A stretch of DNA of 64,000 nt from Lachnospiraceae bacterium (GTDB lineage Bacteria > Bacillota > Clostridia > Lachnospirales > Lachnospiraceae): the NCBI GenBank assembly GCA_017437065.1, contig JAFSBX010000136.1, positions 1-64,000 of the forward strand, written 5' to 3'. Of this stretch, positions 1-8,879 are shown one piece after another (position 1 is the first letter of the stretch; the number at the start of each line of letters is the position of its first letter). Both the position numbers and the translations under genes were made by a program. The notes beneath the pieces were generated by a model that was given only the letters and a program-made list of their open reading frames with translations, made no database searches and was not told the origin of the DNA.

Positions 1-25
1 AAAGTGGATAAATAAAACAAAAAAA

Positions 26-64
26 GCATTTATGGAATACCATCAACATGGTATTCACAAATGC
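26..64 (-). terminator. Rho-independent terminator downstream of ptsI
   Basis: A near-perfect inverted repeat (arms 26-43 and 48-64, one bulge, 4-nt loop) is followed on the minus strand by a run of T broken by one G. It lies about 140 bases past the ptsI stop and most likely ends the fructose PTS transcript. Confidence 0.8.
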
Positions 65-202
65 TTAAGCCAATCCACAAAATAAAAAAATAAATTTCAG
101 CAATTGTAACAATAATTATTTATGGGGTCTGTACAGTAACAATGCCAGAGGCGCTAAAACTTTTCACCTCTGACATTAAAGACTTCAACAGCATATATAA
201 CA

Positions 203-1840
203 CTATTTCGATAAATCCAACCCTCGGATCTTTTCTCTTACCTTCAACACCATCGACGGCGTTACCGACAATTCATCAAACCCCATTCTAAGAAATGTTT
301 CTGTTAATGTAGTATCTGCACCAAGTTCACCACATATCCCCACCCAGCAGCCTTCTTTATGTCCGTTATCCACAACCAGCTTCAACATTCGAAGCACGGC
401 TTCATGATGTGCATCATAAATATCCTCCAGTTTTGGATTCTGTCTGTCAATTGCAAGGGTATATTGGGTTAAATCGTTTGTTCCGATAGAGAAGAAATCT
501 ACTTCCTTCGCTAACAAATCACTAATCATAACTGCCGCCGGCGTTTCAATCATAATACCGATTTCCACATCCCTGTAAGGCAAGCCTTCTCGGTCTAATT
601 CTGCCTTTACTTCCGCAATAATTTCCTTAATCTGTTTTACTTCCTGCACAGAAATAATCATAGGAAACATAATAGAAATTATTCCATAATAACTTGCCCT
701 GTAAATAGCACGCAACTGGGTTTTAAAGATCTCTTTTCTATCCAGACATATGCGGATTGCCCGATATCCCATTGCCGGATTTTCTTCTTTATCCATATTG
801 AAATAATCTACCTGTTTATCTGCACCAATATCCAGTGTTCGAATAATCACTTTTTTTCCTGCCATTCTTTCTGCTACGGTTTTATAAGCAGAAAACTGTG
901 CTTCCTCCGTCGGATAATCCTTAGATTCCAAATACAAAAATTCACTACGAAATAATCCGATTCCTCCTGCATCATTTTTCAGTACATTTGCAACATCTGC
1001 TACACTTCCTATATTGGCATAAAGATTAATTTTTGTTCCATCCAGTGTTATGTTTTCTTTTCCTTTTAATTCCTGAAGGAGATGTCTTTTTTGTTCATCT
1101 TCCCTTTTCATTTGTTCATATTTTGAAAGTGTTTCTTCATCCGGTTCTACATAAAGAGCACCTTGATATCCATCAACAATACCCCATTTTCCATCTATTT
1201 CATCCGTATTCTTTAAATCTACACCAATTAATGCGGGAATATTCATGGTTCTTGCCAAAATAGCTGTATGAGAATTGGTTGAACCATACTTTGTTACAAA
1301 AGAAAGTACTTTTGACTTATCCAATTGTACGGTTTCGCTCGGTGCCAAATCATCTGCCAACAAAATAACCTGCTCTTCACCTATTGTTACTCCATCAATT
1401 GCCCCTTGTAAAATGGCTATTATCCTATTGCTGACATCTTTAATGTCTGCAGCACGCTCCCTCATATATTCATCTTCCATTGCTGCAAACATTTGTGAAA
1501 AATTATCGCTGGCAGAAGCTACTGCAAACTCTGCATTTACCTCCTGTATCTGAATCATATTGGAAACCGCTTCATTATAATCCAAATCATCCAGCATCAT
1601 CTGATGTACTTCAAAAATCATGGCATTTACTTCGCCCACTTCTTTCAGTGCTTTTTCATAAAGTCCCGAAAGCTGCTCCTTCGCCGTTTTCTTAGCAGAG
1701 GCAAAGCGCTGTATCTCTGCCTCGGTATCAGTAATCTTTATACGTTTGACCTGTGTATCTTTTTTCTTATATACGGCAAGTCTGCCTATTGCAATTCCGC
1801 CGAATACGCTTTTTCCTTCCAATACCATGTTATTACCCAT
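203..1840 (-). CDS. ptsI: PTS enzyme I (phosphoenolpyruvate-protein phosphotransferase)
   Basis: General cytoplasmic enzyme of the sugar phosphotransferase system. It takes phosphate from phosphoenolpyruvate and passes it to HPr. The protein has 545 residues, slightly short of the usual 570 or so. The phospho-histidine motif GSTNSHTAILAR is present with His at about residue 191, and the C-terminal PEP-binding TIM barrel includes GGIGLFRSEFL and the GTNDLTQY stretch. It is the last gene of fruK-fruA-ptsH-ptsI, 33 bases after ptsH. The start is uncertain: the ATG used here has a purine-rich site only one base away, and an ATG four codons later (1828) has GGG at seven bases. Finding ptsI and ptsH inside a fructose operon suggests they may be expressed mainly with fructose uptake. 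Confidence 0.96.
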   Translation of the reverse strand: MGNNMVLEGKSVFGGIAIGRLAVYKKKDTQVKRIKITDTEAEIQRFASAKKTAKEQLSGLYEKALKEVGEVNAMIFEVHQMMLDDLDYNEAVSNMIQIQEVNAEFAVASASDNFSQMFAAMEDEYMRERAADIKDVSNRIIAILQGAIDGVTIGEEQVILLADDLAPSETVQLDKSKVLSFVTKYGSTNSHTAILARTMNIPALIGVDLKNTDEIDGKWGIVDGYQGALYVEPDEETLSKYEQMKREDEQKRHLLQELKGKENITLDGTKINLYANIGSVADVANVLKNDAGGIGLFRSEFLYLESKDYPTEEAQFSAYKTVAERMAGKKVIIRTLDIGADKQVDYFNMDKEENPAMGYRAIRICLDRKEIFKTQLRAIYRASYYGIISIMFPMIISVQEVKQIKEIIAEVKAELDREGLPYRDVEIGIMIETPAAVMISDLLAKEVDFFSIGTNDLTQYTLAIDRQNPKLEDIYDAHHEAVLRMLKLVVDNGHKEGCWVGICGELGADTTLTETFLRMGFDELSVTPSMVLKVREKIRGLDLSK

Positions 1841-1873
1841 GCCTTTCTCATAACCGGCAAATTTAGACTATAT

Positions 1874-2131
1874 TTACAAATTTTCCTCCAAAAACTTCCT
1901 TAAAGCCTCCATTGCCTCTTCTTCTTTTTCGCCCTCTACCTTAATCGTAATTTCTTCACCAGATTTTATACCAAGTCCCATAATTCCAAGAATACGCTTT
2001 GCATCCACTTCCTTATCCCCTCTGCAAATACTTACAGTACAAGGATATAATGATGCCTCCTTAACAAACAACCCCGCCGGTCTTGCATGCATACCATCTT
2101 TATCCTTAATAACATATTTGAATTCCTTCAT
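1874..2131 (-). CDS. ptsH: HPr phosphocarrier protein lacking Ser46
   Basis: Small PTS phosphocarrier (85 residues, normal length) that moves phosphate from enzyme I to the sugar-specific EIIA domain. The active-site motif GMHARPA places the phosphorylated His at residue 15. In Gram-positive HPr, Ser46 lies in a K-S-I-M-G-V-M-S-L-G-I stretch and is phosphorylated by HPr kinase for CcpA-mediated catabolite repression. Here the aligned stretch reads K-R-I-L-G-I-M-G-L-G-I, so residue 46 is Arg. This copy therefore should not be a substrate for HPr kinase at that site. It sits between fruA and ptsI with a GGAGGG site nine bases before the ATG. It may be a fructose-dedicated HPr, with a regulatory HPr elsewhere in the genome; that part is inference. 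Confidence 0.95.
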   Translation of the reverse strand: MKEFKYVIKDKDGMHARPAGLFVKEASLYPCTVSICRGDKEVDAKRILGIMGLGIKSGEEITIKVEGEKEEEAMEALRKFLEENL

Positions 2132-2269
2132 GAATTACTTCCCTCCATACATATTGTTTTATATTTAACAATGTTTTATTATTATTTAATATAAAATACT
2201 TTTTATATTATTATTATACTTATATAGTTTTCTTCATTCTCTTATTTTCATACTTTAAAGTTTTTCTGA

Positions 2270-4240
2270 TTACTTCTTCTCTTTTATTGAAACCTCTTTC
2301 TTCAATACCCCAAGCAACACACAACCTACTGCCGAACCTGCGGCTAAGGCTGCCAGATACATCAACGGATTTCCTACTGTCAGGAATACAAAAATTCCTC
2401 CGTGAGGCGCCATCAAAGTACAATTAAATGCCATGGATAATGCTCCTGCCACTGCGGAACCTGCTACACATGCCGGCAATACCCTAAGCGGATCTGAAGC
2501 CGCAAAAGGAATTGCACCTTCTGTAATGAAAGATAATCCCATAATAAAGTTTGTAGGACCTGCTTTTCTCTCCTCTGCCGTAAATTTATTTTTAAAAAAT
2601 AAAGAGGCTAAGGCAATGGCAACCGGTGGCACCATTCCACCAATCATAACTGCCGCCATAATATTATAATTTCCGGCAGCAATAGACGCTGTACCAAATA
2701 CATATGCTGCTTTATTTACCGGTCCTCCCATATCTACAGCCATCATCCCACCGAGTAAAATTCCTAAAAATACAGCACTTGCACCATTTAAGCTGTTCAA
2801 ACCATTATTTATCATAGTATTCAGCGCACCAATCGGTGGCTCTACCAGATAAGTCATAACTACACCCACTATCAAAATACCAAGCAACGGATACAGTAAT
2901 ACCGGTTTCAATCCTTCCAGACTTTCCGGAAGCTTATCAAATATTTTCTTTAATAATTTTATGGTATATCCCGCAAGAAAACCTGCTACTAATGCTCCGA
3001 GAAAACCTGAAGTACCATTTGCGGCAATCGCACCTCCAACAAAACCTACGGCAAGACCCGGTCGGTCCGCAATACTCATGGCAATAAATCCTGCAAGTAT
3101 CGGAAGCATAAAATCAAATGCTACACCGCCAATTGATTTAAACATAGCCGCAAGAGGTGTAATTGTACCAAAGTTACCTCTTTCCTCTAACGGGAGGGAA
3201 TTTAAATCTACAGAAAATCCATCTATCAGAAATGCTATCGCAATTAAAATACCTCCACCTACTACAAACGGAAGCATGTGAGAAACACCATTCATAAGGT
3301 TCTTGTAAATCTGATGACCAAGGCTGTCCTTTTCTTCGCTGTCACTTTCTTCTGCCTTACCTTCTCCCTGATACAAAGTCGCCTTACCGTTCATTGCTTT
3401 TGTAAGAAGTTCTTTTGATTTGCTGATTCCATCTGCTACTTTACACTGAATTACAGGTTTCCCATGAAATCTTTCCATCGGAACCTGTGTATCTGCTGCT
3501 ACTATAATACAATCCGCTTCTGCAATTTCTGCCTTTGTAAGCACATTTTTTGCTCCGCCGGAACCCCTGGTTTCCACTTTAATGCGGCACCCCAATTCTT
3601 TTGCTTTCTTTTCCAGACTTTCTGCCGCCATATAAGTATGTGCAATTCCGGTAGGACATCCCGTTACGGCAAGAATCAACTTCCCTGTACTGTTTTGTAT
3701 ATTACTTCCACTATCCGTATCTTTTCCTGTTGTATCTGCCGTATTTGTATAATTTTCATTATTTAAAGCATTTTGGGAATCTCTTTCTGCTTCTGCCAAA
3801 TCAATTATACTTAAAAATTCCTCTGCTGTTTTTGCATTTCTAAGATTATTTGTAAATGTTTCATCCATTAGCAACACAGATAATCTGCTCAATACTTCCA
3901 AATGTACATTATCTTCTGTATTTGGTGCTGCAATGAGAAACAGTAAATCTACTTTTTCTCCATCCAGAGAATTAAAATCCACTCCCTCCGGGATGACCAT
4001 TGCCGCAAGTCCCGGTTTTTTTACTGCTTCAGACTTACAATGAGGAATCGCAATTCCATCTCCTATTCCTGTTGTACTTTCTTCTTCTCTGGCATAGACA
4101 CCCTTACGATAAATATTAATATCACTTATTTTCCCGCTCTTTACCATTAATGCAACTGCTTTTTCAAGAGCTTCCTGCTTTGTATCAGCTTTTCCATTAA
4201 GCTCAATACTTTCAACAGCCAATAATTCTCTGATTTTCAT
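2270..4240 (-). CDS. fruA: PTS fructose transporter EIIABC
   Basis: Membrane permease that imports fructose and phosphorylates it to fructose 1-phosphate. The 656-residue protein has a full IIA-IIB-IIC order. The IIA domain (about 1-150) carries the phospho-His in GIAIPHCKS (His67). A Ser/Asn/Thr-rich linker follows. The IIB domain carries the phospho-Cys in AVTGCPTGIAHT (Cys195). The hydrophobic IIC domain covers about 300-650, with glycine-rich membrane segments. I chose the ATG at 4240 because GGAGG lies five bases upstream; a codon two positions earlier has no such site. It follows fruK by about 63 bases, and fruK uses its product, which supports the fructose assignment. Mannitol or 2-O-mannosylglycerate EII proteins are less likely. 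Confidence 0.95.
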   Translation of the reverse strand: MKIRELLAVESIELNGKADTKQEALEKAVALMVKSGKISDINIYRKGVYAREEESTTGIGDGIAIPHCKSEAVKKPGLAAMVIPEGVDFNSLDGEKVDLLFLIAAPNTEDNVHLEVLSRLSVLLMDETFTNNLRNAKTAEEFLSIIDLAEAERDSQNALNNENYTNTADTTGKDTDSGSNIQNSTGKLILAVTGCPTGIAHTYMAAESLEKKAKELGCRIKVETRGSGGAKNVLTKAEIAEADCIIVAADTQVPMERFHGKPVIQCKVADGISKSKELLTKAMNGKATLYQGEGKAEESDSEEKDSLGHQIYKNLMNGVSHMLPFVVGGGILIAIAFLIDGFSVDLNSLPLEERGNFGTITPLAAMFKSIGGVAFDFMLPILAGFIAMSIADRPGLAVGFVGGAIAANGTSGFLGALVAGFLAGYTIKLLKKIFDKLPESLEGLKPVLLYPLLGILIVGVVMTYLVEPPIGALNTMINNGLNSLNGASAVFLGILLGGMMAVDMGGPVNKAAYVFGTASIAAGNYNIMAAVMIGGMVPPVAIALASLFFKNKFTAEERKAGPTNFIMGLSFITEGAIPFAASDPLRVLPACVAGSAVAGALSMAFNCTLMAPHGGIFVFLTVGNPLMYLAALAAGSAVGCVLLGVLKKEVSIKEKK

Positions 4241-4303
4241 GTACACCTCCTACTTTTACAATAGATTCACTTGTACATATTCTCCCCTTTTACCACTTTA
4301 TTA

Positions 4304-5218
4304 TTATTGTTTTTTCTCCATTCTGTTCCATAACTCTGCTACTTCTTCCTTTGTAGCAAGTTCTTCTGAAAAAGCCGATGCACTTCCTGTATATAATCCC
4401 ATTTTAAAAGCTTTTTCATATGCTCCTGATTTCAGAAAACCTGCCAGAAAGCCTGCCACCATAGAATCTCCGGCACCTACGGAATTTACCACGGTTCCTT
4501 TCGGAGCTTCGGACTGATAAACAGTTCCATCTTCTGCAATTAAAACAGCTCCGTCACCTGCCATAGATACTAAAACATTTCTAGCCCCTTTTTCCTGCAA
4601 CTGTTTTCCATAATGAATTACATCCGTTTTTTCTTTAATTTCCACATGAAAAATCTCACTTAATTCATGATTATTCGGTTTAATTAAAAAGGGATGATAC
4701 TGCAATACATTTACCAGCAGATCCTTCGTAGCATCTACTACTATTTTCAGTTTCTTTCCCTCTAAATATTTCATAATGTCCATATACATGGTTCCCGGCA
4801 TTACATCAGGAATGCTTCCTGCCATAACCAATATATCTCCATCCTCTAAATTGTCCAGTTTTACATAAAGCTTTTGAATATCCTCTTCACTGATTTCCGG
4901 TCCCTGCGCATTAATCTCTGTTTCCTGATTAGATTTAATTTTTACATTAATTCTTGTTATACCATCTTTTACCTGCAGAAAATCTGTTTTAATACCTTTT
5001 TCCTCTAAAAGACTTCTCAATTTATCTCCCGTAAATCCGGCATAATATCCTAATGCCGTACTTTCAAAACCAAGATTTTTCAATACCATGGAAACATTAA
5101 TTCCTTTTCCTCCCGGGAAAATAATTTCTTCTTTTGTGCGGTTAACAACTCCATTTTTAAAATCAGAAACCTTTACAATATAATCCAAAGATGGGTTAAA
5201 AGTTAAAGTATAAATCAT
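4304..5218 (-). CDS. fruK: 1-phosphofructokinase
   Basis: Cytoplasmic PfkB-family kinase that converts fructose 1-phosphate and ATP to fructose 1,6-bisphosphate, so FruA product enters glycolysis. The N terminus MIYTLTFNPSLDYIV and the C-terminal GAGDSMVAGFLAGF motif with the catalytic Asp are typical. Starting at 5218 gives 304 residues, the normal length, with GAGGAG eight bases before the ATG. An open frame continues upstream to an ATG at 5284, but that codon overlaps a TATAAT-like promoter element and a hairpin, so it is not the start. It is the first gene of the fru operon. No DeoR-type FruR gene is next to it. Confidence 0.95.
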   Translation of the reverse strand: MIYTLTFNPSLDYIVKVSDFKNGVVNRTKEEIIFPGGKGINVSMVLKNLGFESTALGYYAGFTGDKLRSLLEEKGIKTDFLQVKDGITRINVKIKSNQETEINAQGPEISEEDIQKLYVKLDNLEDGDILVMAGSIPDVMPGTMYMDIMKYLEGKKLKIVVDATKDLLVNVLQYHPFLIKPNNHELSEIFHVEIKEKTDVIHYGKQLQEKGARNVLVSMAGDGAVLIAEDGTVYQSEAPKGTVVNSVGAGDSMVAGFLAGFLKSGAYEKAFKMGLYTGSASAFSEELATKEEVAELWNRMEKKQ

Positions 5219-5253
5219 ATCTAATCTCTCCTCTTCAAGTCCATTCAAAAAAA

Positions 5254-5276
5254 GGATGACAGAAAATCCATCACCC
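5254..5276 (-). promoter_or_regulatory. Candidate attenuator hairpin in the fru operon leader
   Basis: On the minus strand an 8-bp stem (three G-U pairs, 7-nt loop) is followed directly by seven T (5253-5247). It lies about 30 bases before the fruK ATG. This has the form of an intrinsic terminator inside the untranslated leader. No binding site for an antiterminator protein was recognised. Confidence 0.5.
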
Positions 5277-5293
5277 TGATTCATTATATTTTA

Positions 5294-5314
5294 TATAATA
5301 ATTTTATTATTATA
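5294..5314. promoter_or_regulatory. AT-rich palindrome in the fru promoter region
   Basis: A perfect inverted repeat, TATAATAAT and ATTATTATA around a 3-base centre, lies between the HD-GYP gene and fruK. It overlaps sequences resembling -10 boxes on the minus strand. It could be a regulator site, but in DNA this AT-rich chance is a real alternative. Confidence 0.3.
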
Positions 5315-5327
5315 CTTATTTTAACAT

Positions 5328-6419
5328 TTAAATTTCTGAAAGAATCTCTTTACAATACCATTCATCATCTGTCTGCTTTATTATTTTACCACTTTTTACA
5401 ATAGGATTTGCACAATCATTTGGAGGAATGTACATAATCTCACCTATTATTTTATCCGACATAATTACTTTTTTATTCAAAAAATTCTTTCTCATATTTT
5501 TAAGAAAAATCATCACTAAATCCATATCCAATCCATCATATTTTTGTTTATAAAATGAATCAAATACATCCAGCGAAAGTCTTCCTTCTTTATAAACTCT
5601 CTTTGAAACCATAGCGTCATATATATCAGAAACCGCAGTGATTCTGGCAAAAAGTGAAATTTCATCTCCTGCTAAACCATCAGGATATCCTTTTCCATCC
5701 ATTTTCTCATGATGATGTCTCGCAGTCAGTCTGACACGTTCATCAAACCCTTTCTCCATCATTTCATAAGAAAATACCGGATGATTTCTCATAACAGCAA
5801 ACTCTTCTTTTGTTAATTTTCTCGGTGCATTTAAAACTTCTTCCGGAATTTTAGTTTTCCCTATATCATGTAAAAGTCCCGCCATTACCAACAATCGGAT
5901 GTCTTCTTTGGGAAGATTTAGCCACTCGCCCATTAATCCATTTAAAAAGGCAACATTTAAGCAATGTCTTTGTAACCCTTCATCCATAGGTCTTGGAAAA
6001 TTAATACAGGAAAAAATGAGAATAGGATCTACATCATTTAACTTTTCCGATATTTGTTGAATAACCGGCTCTATTTCATCATTATGAAACCACTCTTTAT
6101 CTTCTGACGCTTTATGAAAAATGCCGCCTACATTTTGTTTTATTTCAGTATATCCCGTTTGATTTTCTGTGATTTTCTGGCGAATTTCAGCAGGAATATT
6201 CGCTTTTGACAAAATATTATAATAGCATTCCTCACAAACCATTACATATTTTTCTTCCACACTAAAATTTGAAAGTTTCTTTAATTTACCCTCAGTAACC
6301 AACTCACCTTTTGGCAACAAAAGCACAGAACCATTATGATTAAAAATGTCATCTTCAAGCACCAGACCATCCCATAAATATTCAATTGGCATTTTTCTTA
6401 ATTTCTTTTTTGTGCTCAT
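5328..6419 (-). CDS. HD-GYP domain protein (probable c-di-GMP phosphodiesterase)
   Basis: Cytoplasmic protein of 363 residues. The N-terminal part (about 1-140) is not recognised. The C-terminal HD-GYP domain has all key elements: His152, HDIGK with the metal-binding HD at 184-185, the H..H region at 213 and 235-238 (HHHE), and the DGKGYP signature at 241-246. Such domains hydrolyse cyclic di-GMP to pGpG or GMP. The gene lies 15 bases downstream of a PilZ-domain gene on the same strand, so a c-di-GMP receptor and a degrading enzyme are probably made together. AGGAG lies five bases before the ATG. No transmembrane segment is seen and no GGDEF synthase is present in the window. Confidence 0.88.
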   Translation of the reverse strand: MSTKKKLRKMPIEYLWDGLVLEDDIFNHNGSVLLLPKGELVTEGKLKKLSNFSVEEKYVMVCEECYYNILSKANIPAEIRQKITENQTGYTEIKQNVGGIFHKASEDKEWFHNDEIEPVIQQISEKLNDVDPILIFSCINFPRPMDEGLQRHCLNVAFLNGLMGEWLNLPKEDIRLLVMAGLLHDIGKTKIPEEVLNAPRKLTKEEFAVMRNHPVFSYEMMEKGFDERVRLTARHHHEKMDGKGYPDGLAGDEISLFARITAVSDIYDAMVSKRVYKEGRLSLDVFDSFYKQKYDGLDMDLVMIFLKNMRKNFLNKKVIMSDKIIGEIMYIPPNDCANPIVKSGKIIKQTDDEWYCKEILSEI

Positions 6420-6434
6420 TTTTGCTCCTAAAAA

Positions 6435-7001
6435 TTATAATAGCCTTACTTCCTTAACTTTACATCCATATTCTTCTGTTCTGGCTTTACTATTTTGAAT
6501 TCTCACTACTTCACAGTCAAATTCCAGTTCTTTACCATCTATAAATAATGATGTTGAAAAATTACTTCCAATATAAAAACTTCCCGAATCCGCCCTCATT
6601 AATATACCATTTGAACTCATATTTAATGTTTTTACTTCTATCGGTTTTTTTAAACTTATTTTTTCTTTTTCAATCCGAATCGTAGTCACATGACCTTTCA
6701 TACGAATCCGGTATCGGGTTCTTTTTCTGTCCTCTTTTACTTTTCTTCTACCTAAAAGTACTTCAATTTCATTTTCTACCATTGTTCCTTTGATAGTACC
6801 ATGAAATTCATACAATTTTTTAAACCCAAAAATTAATATAGACACATTAGATAATTCTTTTCTTACTAAACTATCGGCACTGATAGTAACAGAATTATTC
6901 AAAATATCATATCTGATTATTTTCGTATCTGCAAGAACTTCCTTATCTTCCTCACGTCTGACGATAATTCTTTGATCCTTCAACGCATTTTCATAAAACA
7001 T
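6435..7001 (-). CDS. PilZ domain protein, YcgR-like c-di-GMP receptor
   Basis: Protein of 188 residues with an N-terminal beta-rich YcgR-N-like part (about 1-85) and a PilZ domain (about 90-188). The c-di-GMP binding motifs are both visible: RKRTR (92-96, RxxxR) and NMSSNG (127-132, N/DxSxxG). Proteins of this kind bind c-di-GMP and change flagellar motor or polysaccharide activity. It is followed after 15 bases by the HD-GYP gene. AGGGTG is seven bases upstream of the ATG. The target cannot be told from the sequence; no motility genes are nearby. Confidence 0.82.
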   Translation of the reverse strand: MFYENALKDQRIIVRREEDKEVLADTKIIRYDILNNSVTISADSLVRKELSNVSILIFGFKKLYEFHGTIKGTMVENEIEVLLGRRKVKEDRKRTRYRIRMKGHVTTIRIEKEKISLKKPIEVKTLNMSSNGILMRADSGSFYIGSNFSTSLFIDGKELEFDCEVVRIQNSKARTEEYGCKVKEVRLL

Positions 7002-7102
7002 ATTGTCACACCCTTTTATAATGTTTTGACAATTCCCGTTGCTATTATATCCACATATTTAAAGTTAGTCTAGATTTATTTTACAATTTTTTTACACAAA
7101 AA

Positions 7103-7163
7103 AGAACCCCTTAAAAAGCAATACTTTTTATATTGTACAAAAAATATCACTTTGGGGAGTTCT
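7103..7163 (-). terminator. Terminator after the ABC exporter operon
   Basis: Arms 7154-7163 and 7103-7110 pair on the minus strand with one bulged base. They enclose about 43 bases that can fold again, and a T run follows. It lies five bases past the stop of the last permease gene. Confidence 0.65.
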
Positions 7164-7167
7164 ATTT

Positions 7168-7977
7168 TTATGATCCTGTTCCCGAATACTGTCTTGCACC
7201 CTTCATCCAGAACTTATAGCTAAGATAAAAAAACAAGATTCCGTACAATGGTGTTATGTACGTTAAAACCGGAACCTTATCCGGCCGAATAAACATTAAA
7301 CTCGGATAATATGCCATAAATCCTATTGGTATCAGAAACGTGAAAATATACTGAAAAGCTTTATTAAAAATAGTTACCGGATATCTGGCATAATCTTTAA
7401 ATTTAAACATTAATATCATGACATTTGTTGCACCTACAATCCAAAATCCTGTTGCCGCAGCAAAGTTCATTATTGCAATCATAAATAAGGATGCGGAAAT
7501 AACCCCCAGCACCATCTGTACAATCGTAATAACAGTTACCGGAATCGCCAGCTTATTCCATGTATATATAATTGTACCAAGTCCGAAAGCAAGCTGCCCT
7601 AATCCTTTTGCATCAAATACTTCCGATATAAAATAGAAAAATAAGTTTAACGGACGGAAACAATATTTGATGAAATCCCCTCTGTACAAAGCTCGGTTCA
7701 GATTCCAGTTGTTATCAAAAAAGCACTGCACCGGTGTCATTGCCAGCATGGAAAACCCATATAAGAACAACATTTCATGATATGTCCATCCTTTAATATC
7801 CGGGAAATTCTGAAACAAAATCCAGAAAGCAACAAATCCCGATATGTTCGTAAACAACATCCCAATTGTAGAAATAATAAAATCTGCCCGATAACTCATT
7901 TTGCTCTTTAAATCCTGCAAAAGAATCATTTTATAAATATGGGCATAATAACGTAATCCATTTCTCTCCTGTTTCAC
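7168..7977 (-). CDS. ABC exporter permease, ABC-2 type (COG3694-like)
   Basis: Integral membrane protein of 269 residues with about six hydrophobic segments and an N-terminal cytoplasmic stretch. It resembles the permease that accompanies COG4586-type ATPases. It is the third gene of ATPase-permease-permease and starts four bases after the previous stop. The start is GTG with GGAGG eight bases upstream, and that site overlaps the end of the preceding gene, which suggests coupled translation. Substrates of this exporter family are not established. The hairpin after the gene closes the operon. Confidence 0.82.
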   Translation of the reverse strand: MKQERNGLRYYAHIYKMILLQDLKSKMSYRADFIISTIGMLFTNISGFVAFWILFQNFPDIKGWTYHEMLFLYGFSMLAMTPVQCFFDNNWNLNRALYRGDFIKYCFRPLNLFFYFISEVFDAKGLGQLAFGLGTIIYTWNKLAIPVTVITIVQMVLGVISASLFMIAIMNFAAATGFWIVGATNVMILMFKFKDYARYPVTIFNKAFQYIFTFLIPIGFMAYYPSLMFIRPDKVPVLTYITPLYGILFFYLSYKFWMKGARQYSGTGS

Positions 7978-7981
7978 CCAA

Positions 7982-8809
7982 TCAACCTCCGTTCACTGTC
8001 AAAATCCGCATAGAACGTTTCCAAAACAGCTTGCCTGCATAATATAAAACTATCAGCCAGAACAACTGCAAACCAATGCTTTTTATATAATCCATGCCAG
8101 CCATATTTTTATCTATTAATATTTGTAACGGCATATTATAAATTGCCTGAAACGGCAACAGATCCACTATCATTCGAAACTTTTCCGGGAAAAACGCAAG
8201 CGGAATGGTCGCACCGGATAAGAGGGAAACTACCACTTCCTTCATAATATTTACGCCCCATATTGACTGCGTATAAAAACATATAATCCCTACCAAAAAG
8301 TCCACACAAAAATTTACTCCCACCGCCAAAAGAATACTTATCAGAAAGAATATTATATTAATTCCAAGTGCAAAGCTTCCCTGCGTAACAAAGTAAATGA
8401 TAAAAAATGTGGGAAGAAAGGTAATAACAAATGCCACAATATTGTTTCCAAAATGTGAGAAAAACAAGTAAATCTGATAATCTATCGGTTTTACAAGAAA
8501 TTCAACCAGCTCTCCTGTCTGATAGCTTCTGCCAATATCCCACACAACAAAACTATCCAGAAAATTAAACATGGCTGCCGCCAACACCAGATACACTAAC
8601 GTATCATAAAACGTCATACCATTTACAACATCCGTAGGACTGGAATTGTAAATTGCTTTCCAAAGAAAATATATGATTACTAAGTAAATTAAATTTCCGA
8701 TAATCGACACAATTGTTCCTGTACGGAAAGTTAATCCTTCCATTATACTGCCTCGTATCAAAGCTAAATATTGCTTTACTCTGGCAGAAGTATTTTTTAC
8801 TATATTCAT
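7982..8809 (-). CDS. ABC exporter permease, ABC-2 type (COG4587-like)
   Basis: Integral membrane protein of 275 residues with about six hydrophobic segments, including the strongly hydrophobic runs around residues 25-50 and 140-185. It is the second gene of the exporter operon, about 70 bases after the ATPase and four before the second permease. The ATG has AGGAGG five bases upstream. The two permeases probably form a heterodimeric channel driven by the ATPase. The substrate is unknown. Confidence 0.82.
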   Translation of the reverse strand: MNIVKNTSARVKQYLALIRGSIMEGLTFRTGTIVSIIGNLIYLVIIYFLWKAIYNSSPTDVVNGMTFYDTLVYLVLAAAMFNFLDSFVVWDIGRSYQTGELVEFLVKPIDYQIYLFFSHFGNNIVAFVITFLPTFFIIYFVTQGSFALGINIIFFLISILLAVGVNFCVDFLVGIICFYTQSIWGVNIMKEVVVSLLSGATIPLAFFPEKFRMIVDLLPFQAIYNMPLQILIDKNMAGMDYIKSIGLQLFWLIVLYYAGKLFWKRSMRILTVNGG

Positions 8810-8879
8810 ATCTGCCTCCTGAAGTTTCCCGTGAATTCATCCACGTTTTAGTGAAATTTTTCACTACTTATCCACATAT

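Noticed and set aside
150-181. Inverted repeat downstream of ptsI (arms of CAGAGG with CCTCTG)
   Set aside because: It depends on G-U pairs and no T run follows on the minus strand. The better terminator lies at 26-64.
2220-2423. Open frame over the end of fruA
   Set aside because: It overlaps fruA in another frame, has no ribosome binding site and no similarity to a known protein.
8868-8876. A perfect TTATCCACA box near the ABC exporter genes
   Set aside because: A single 9-bp match is expected by chance over such a length, and no neighbouring boxes exist.
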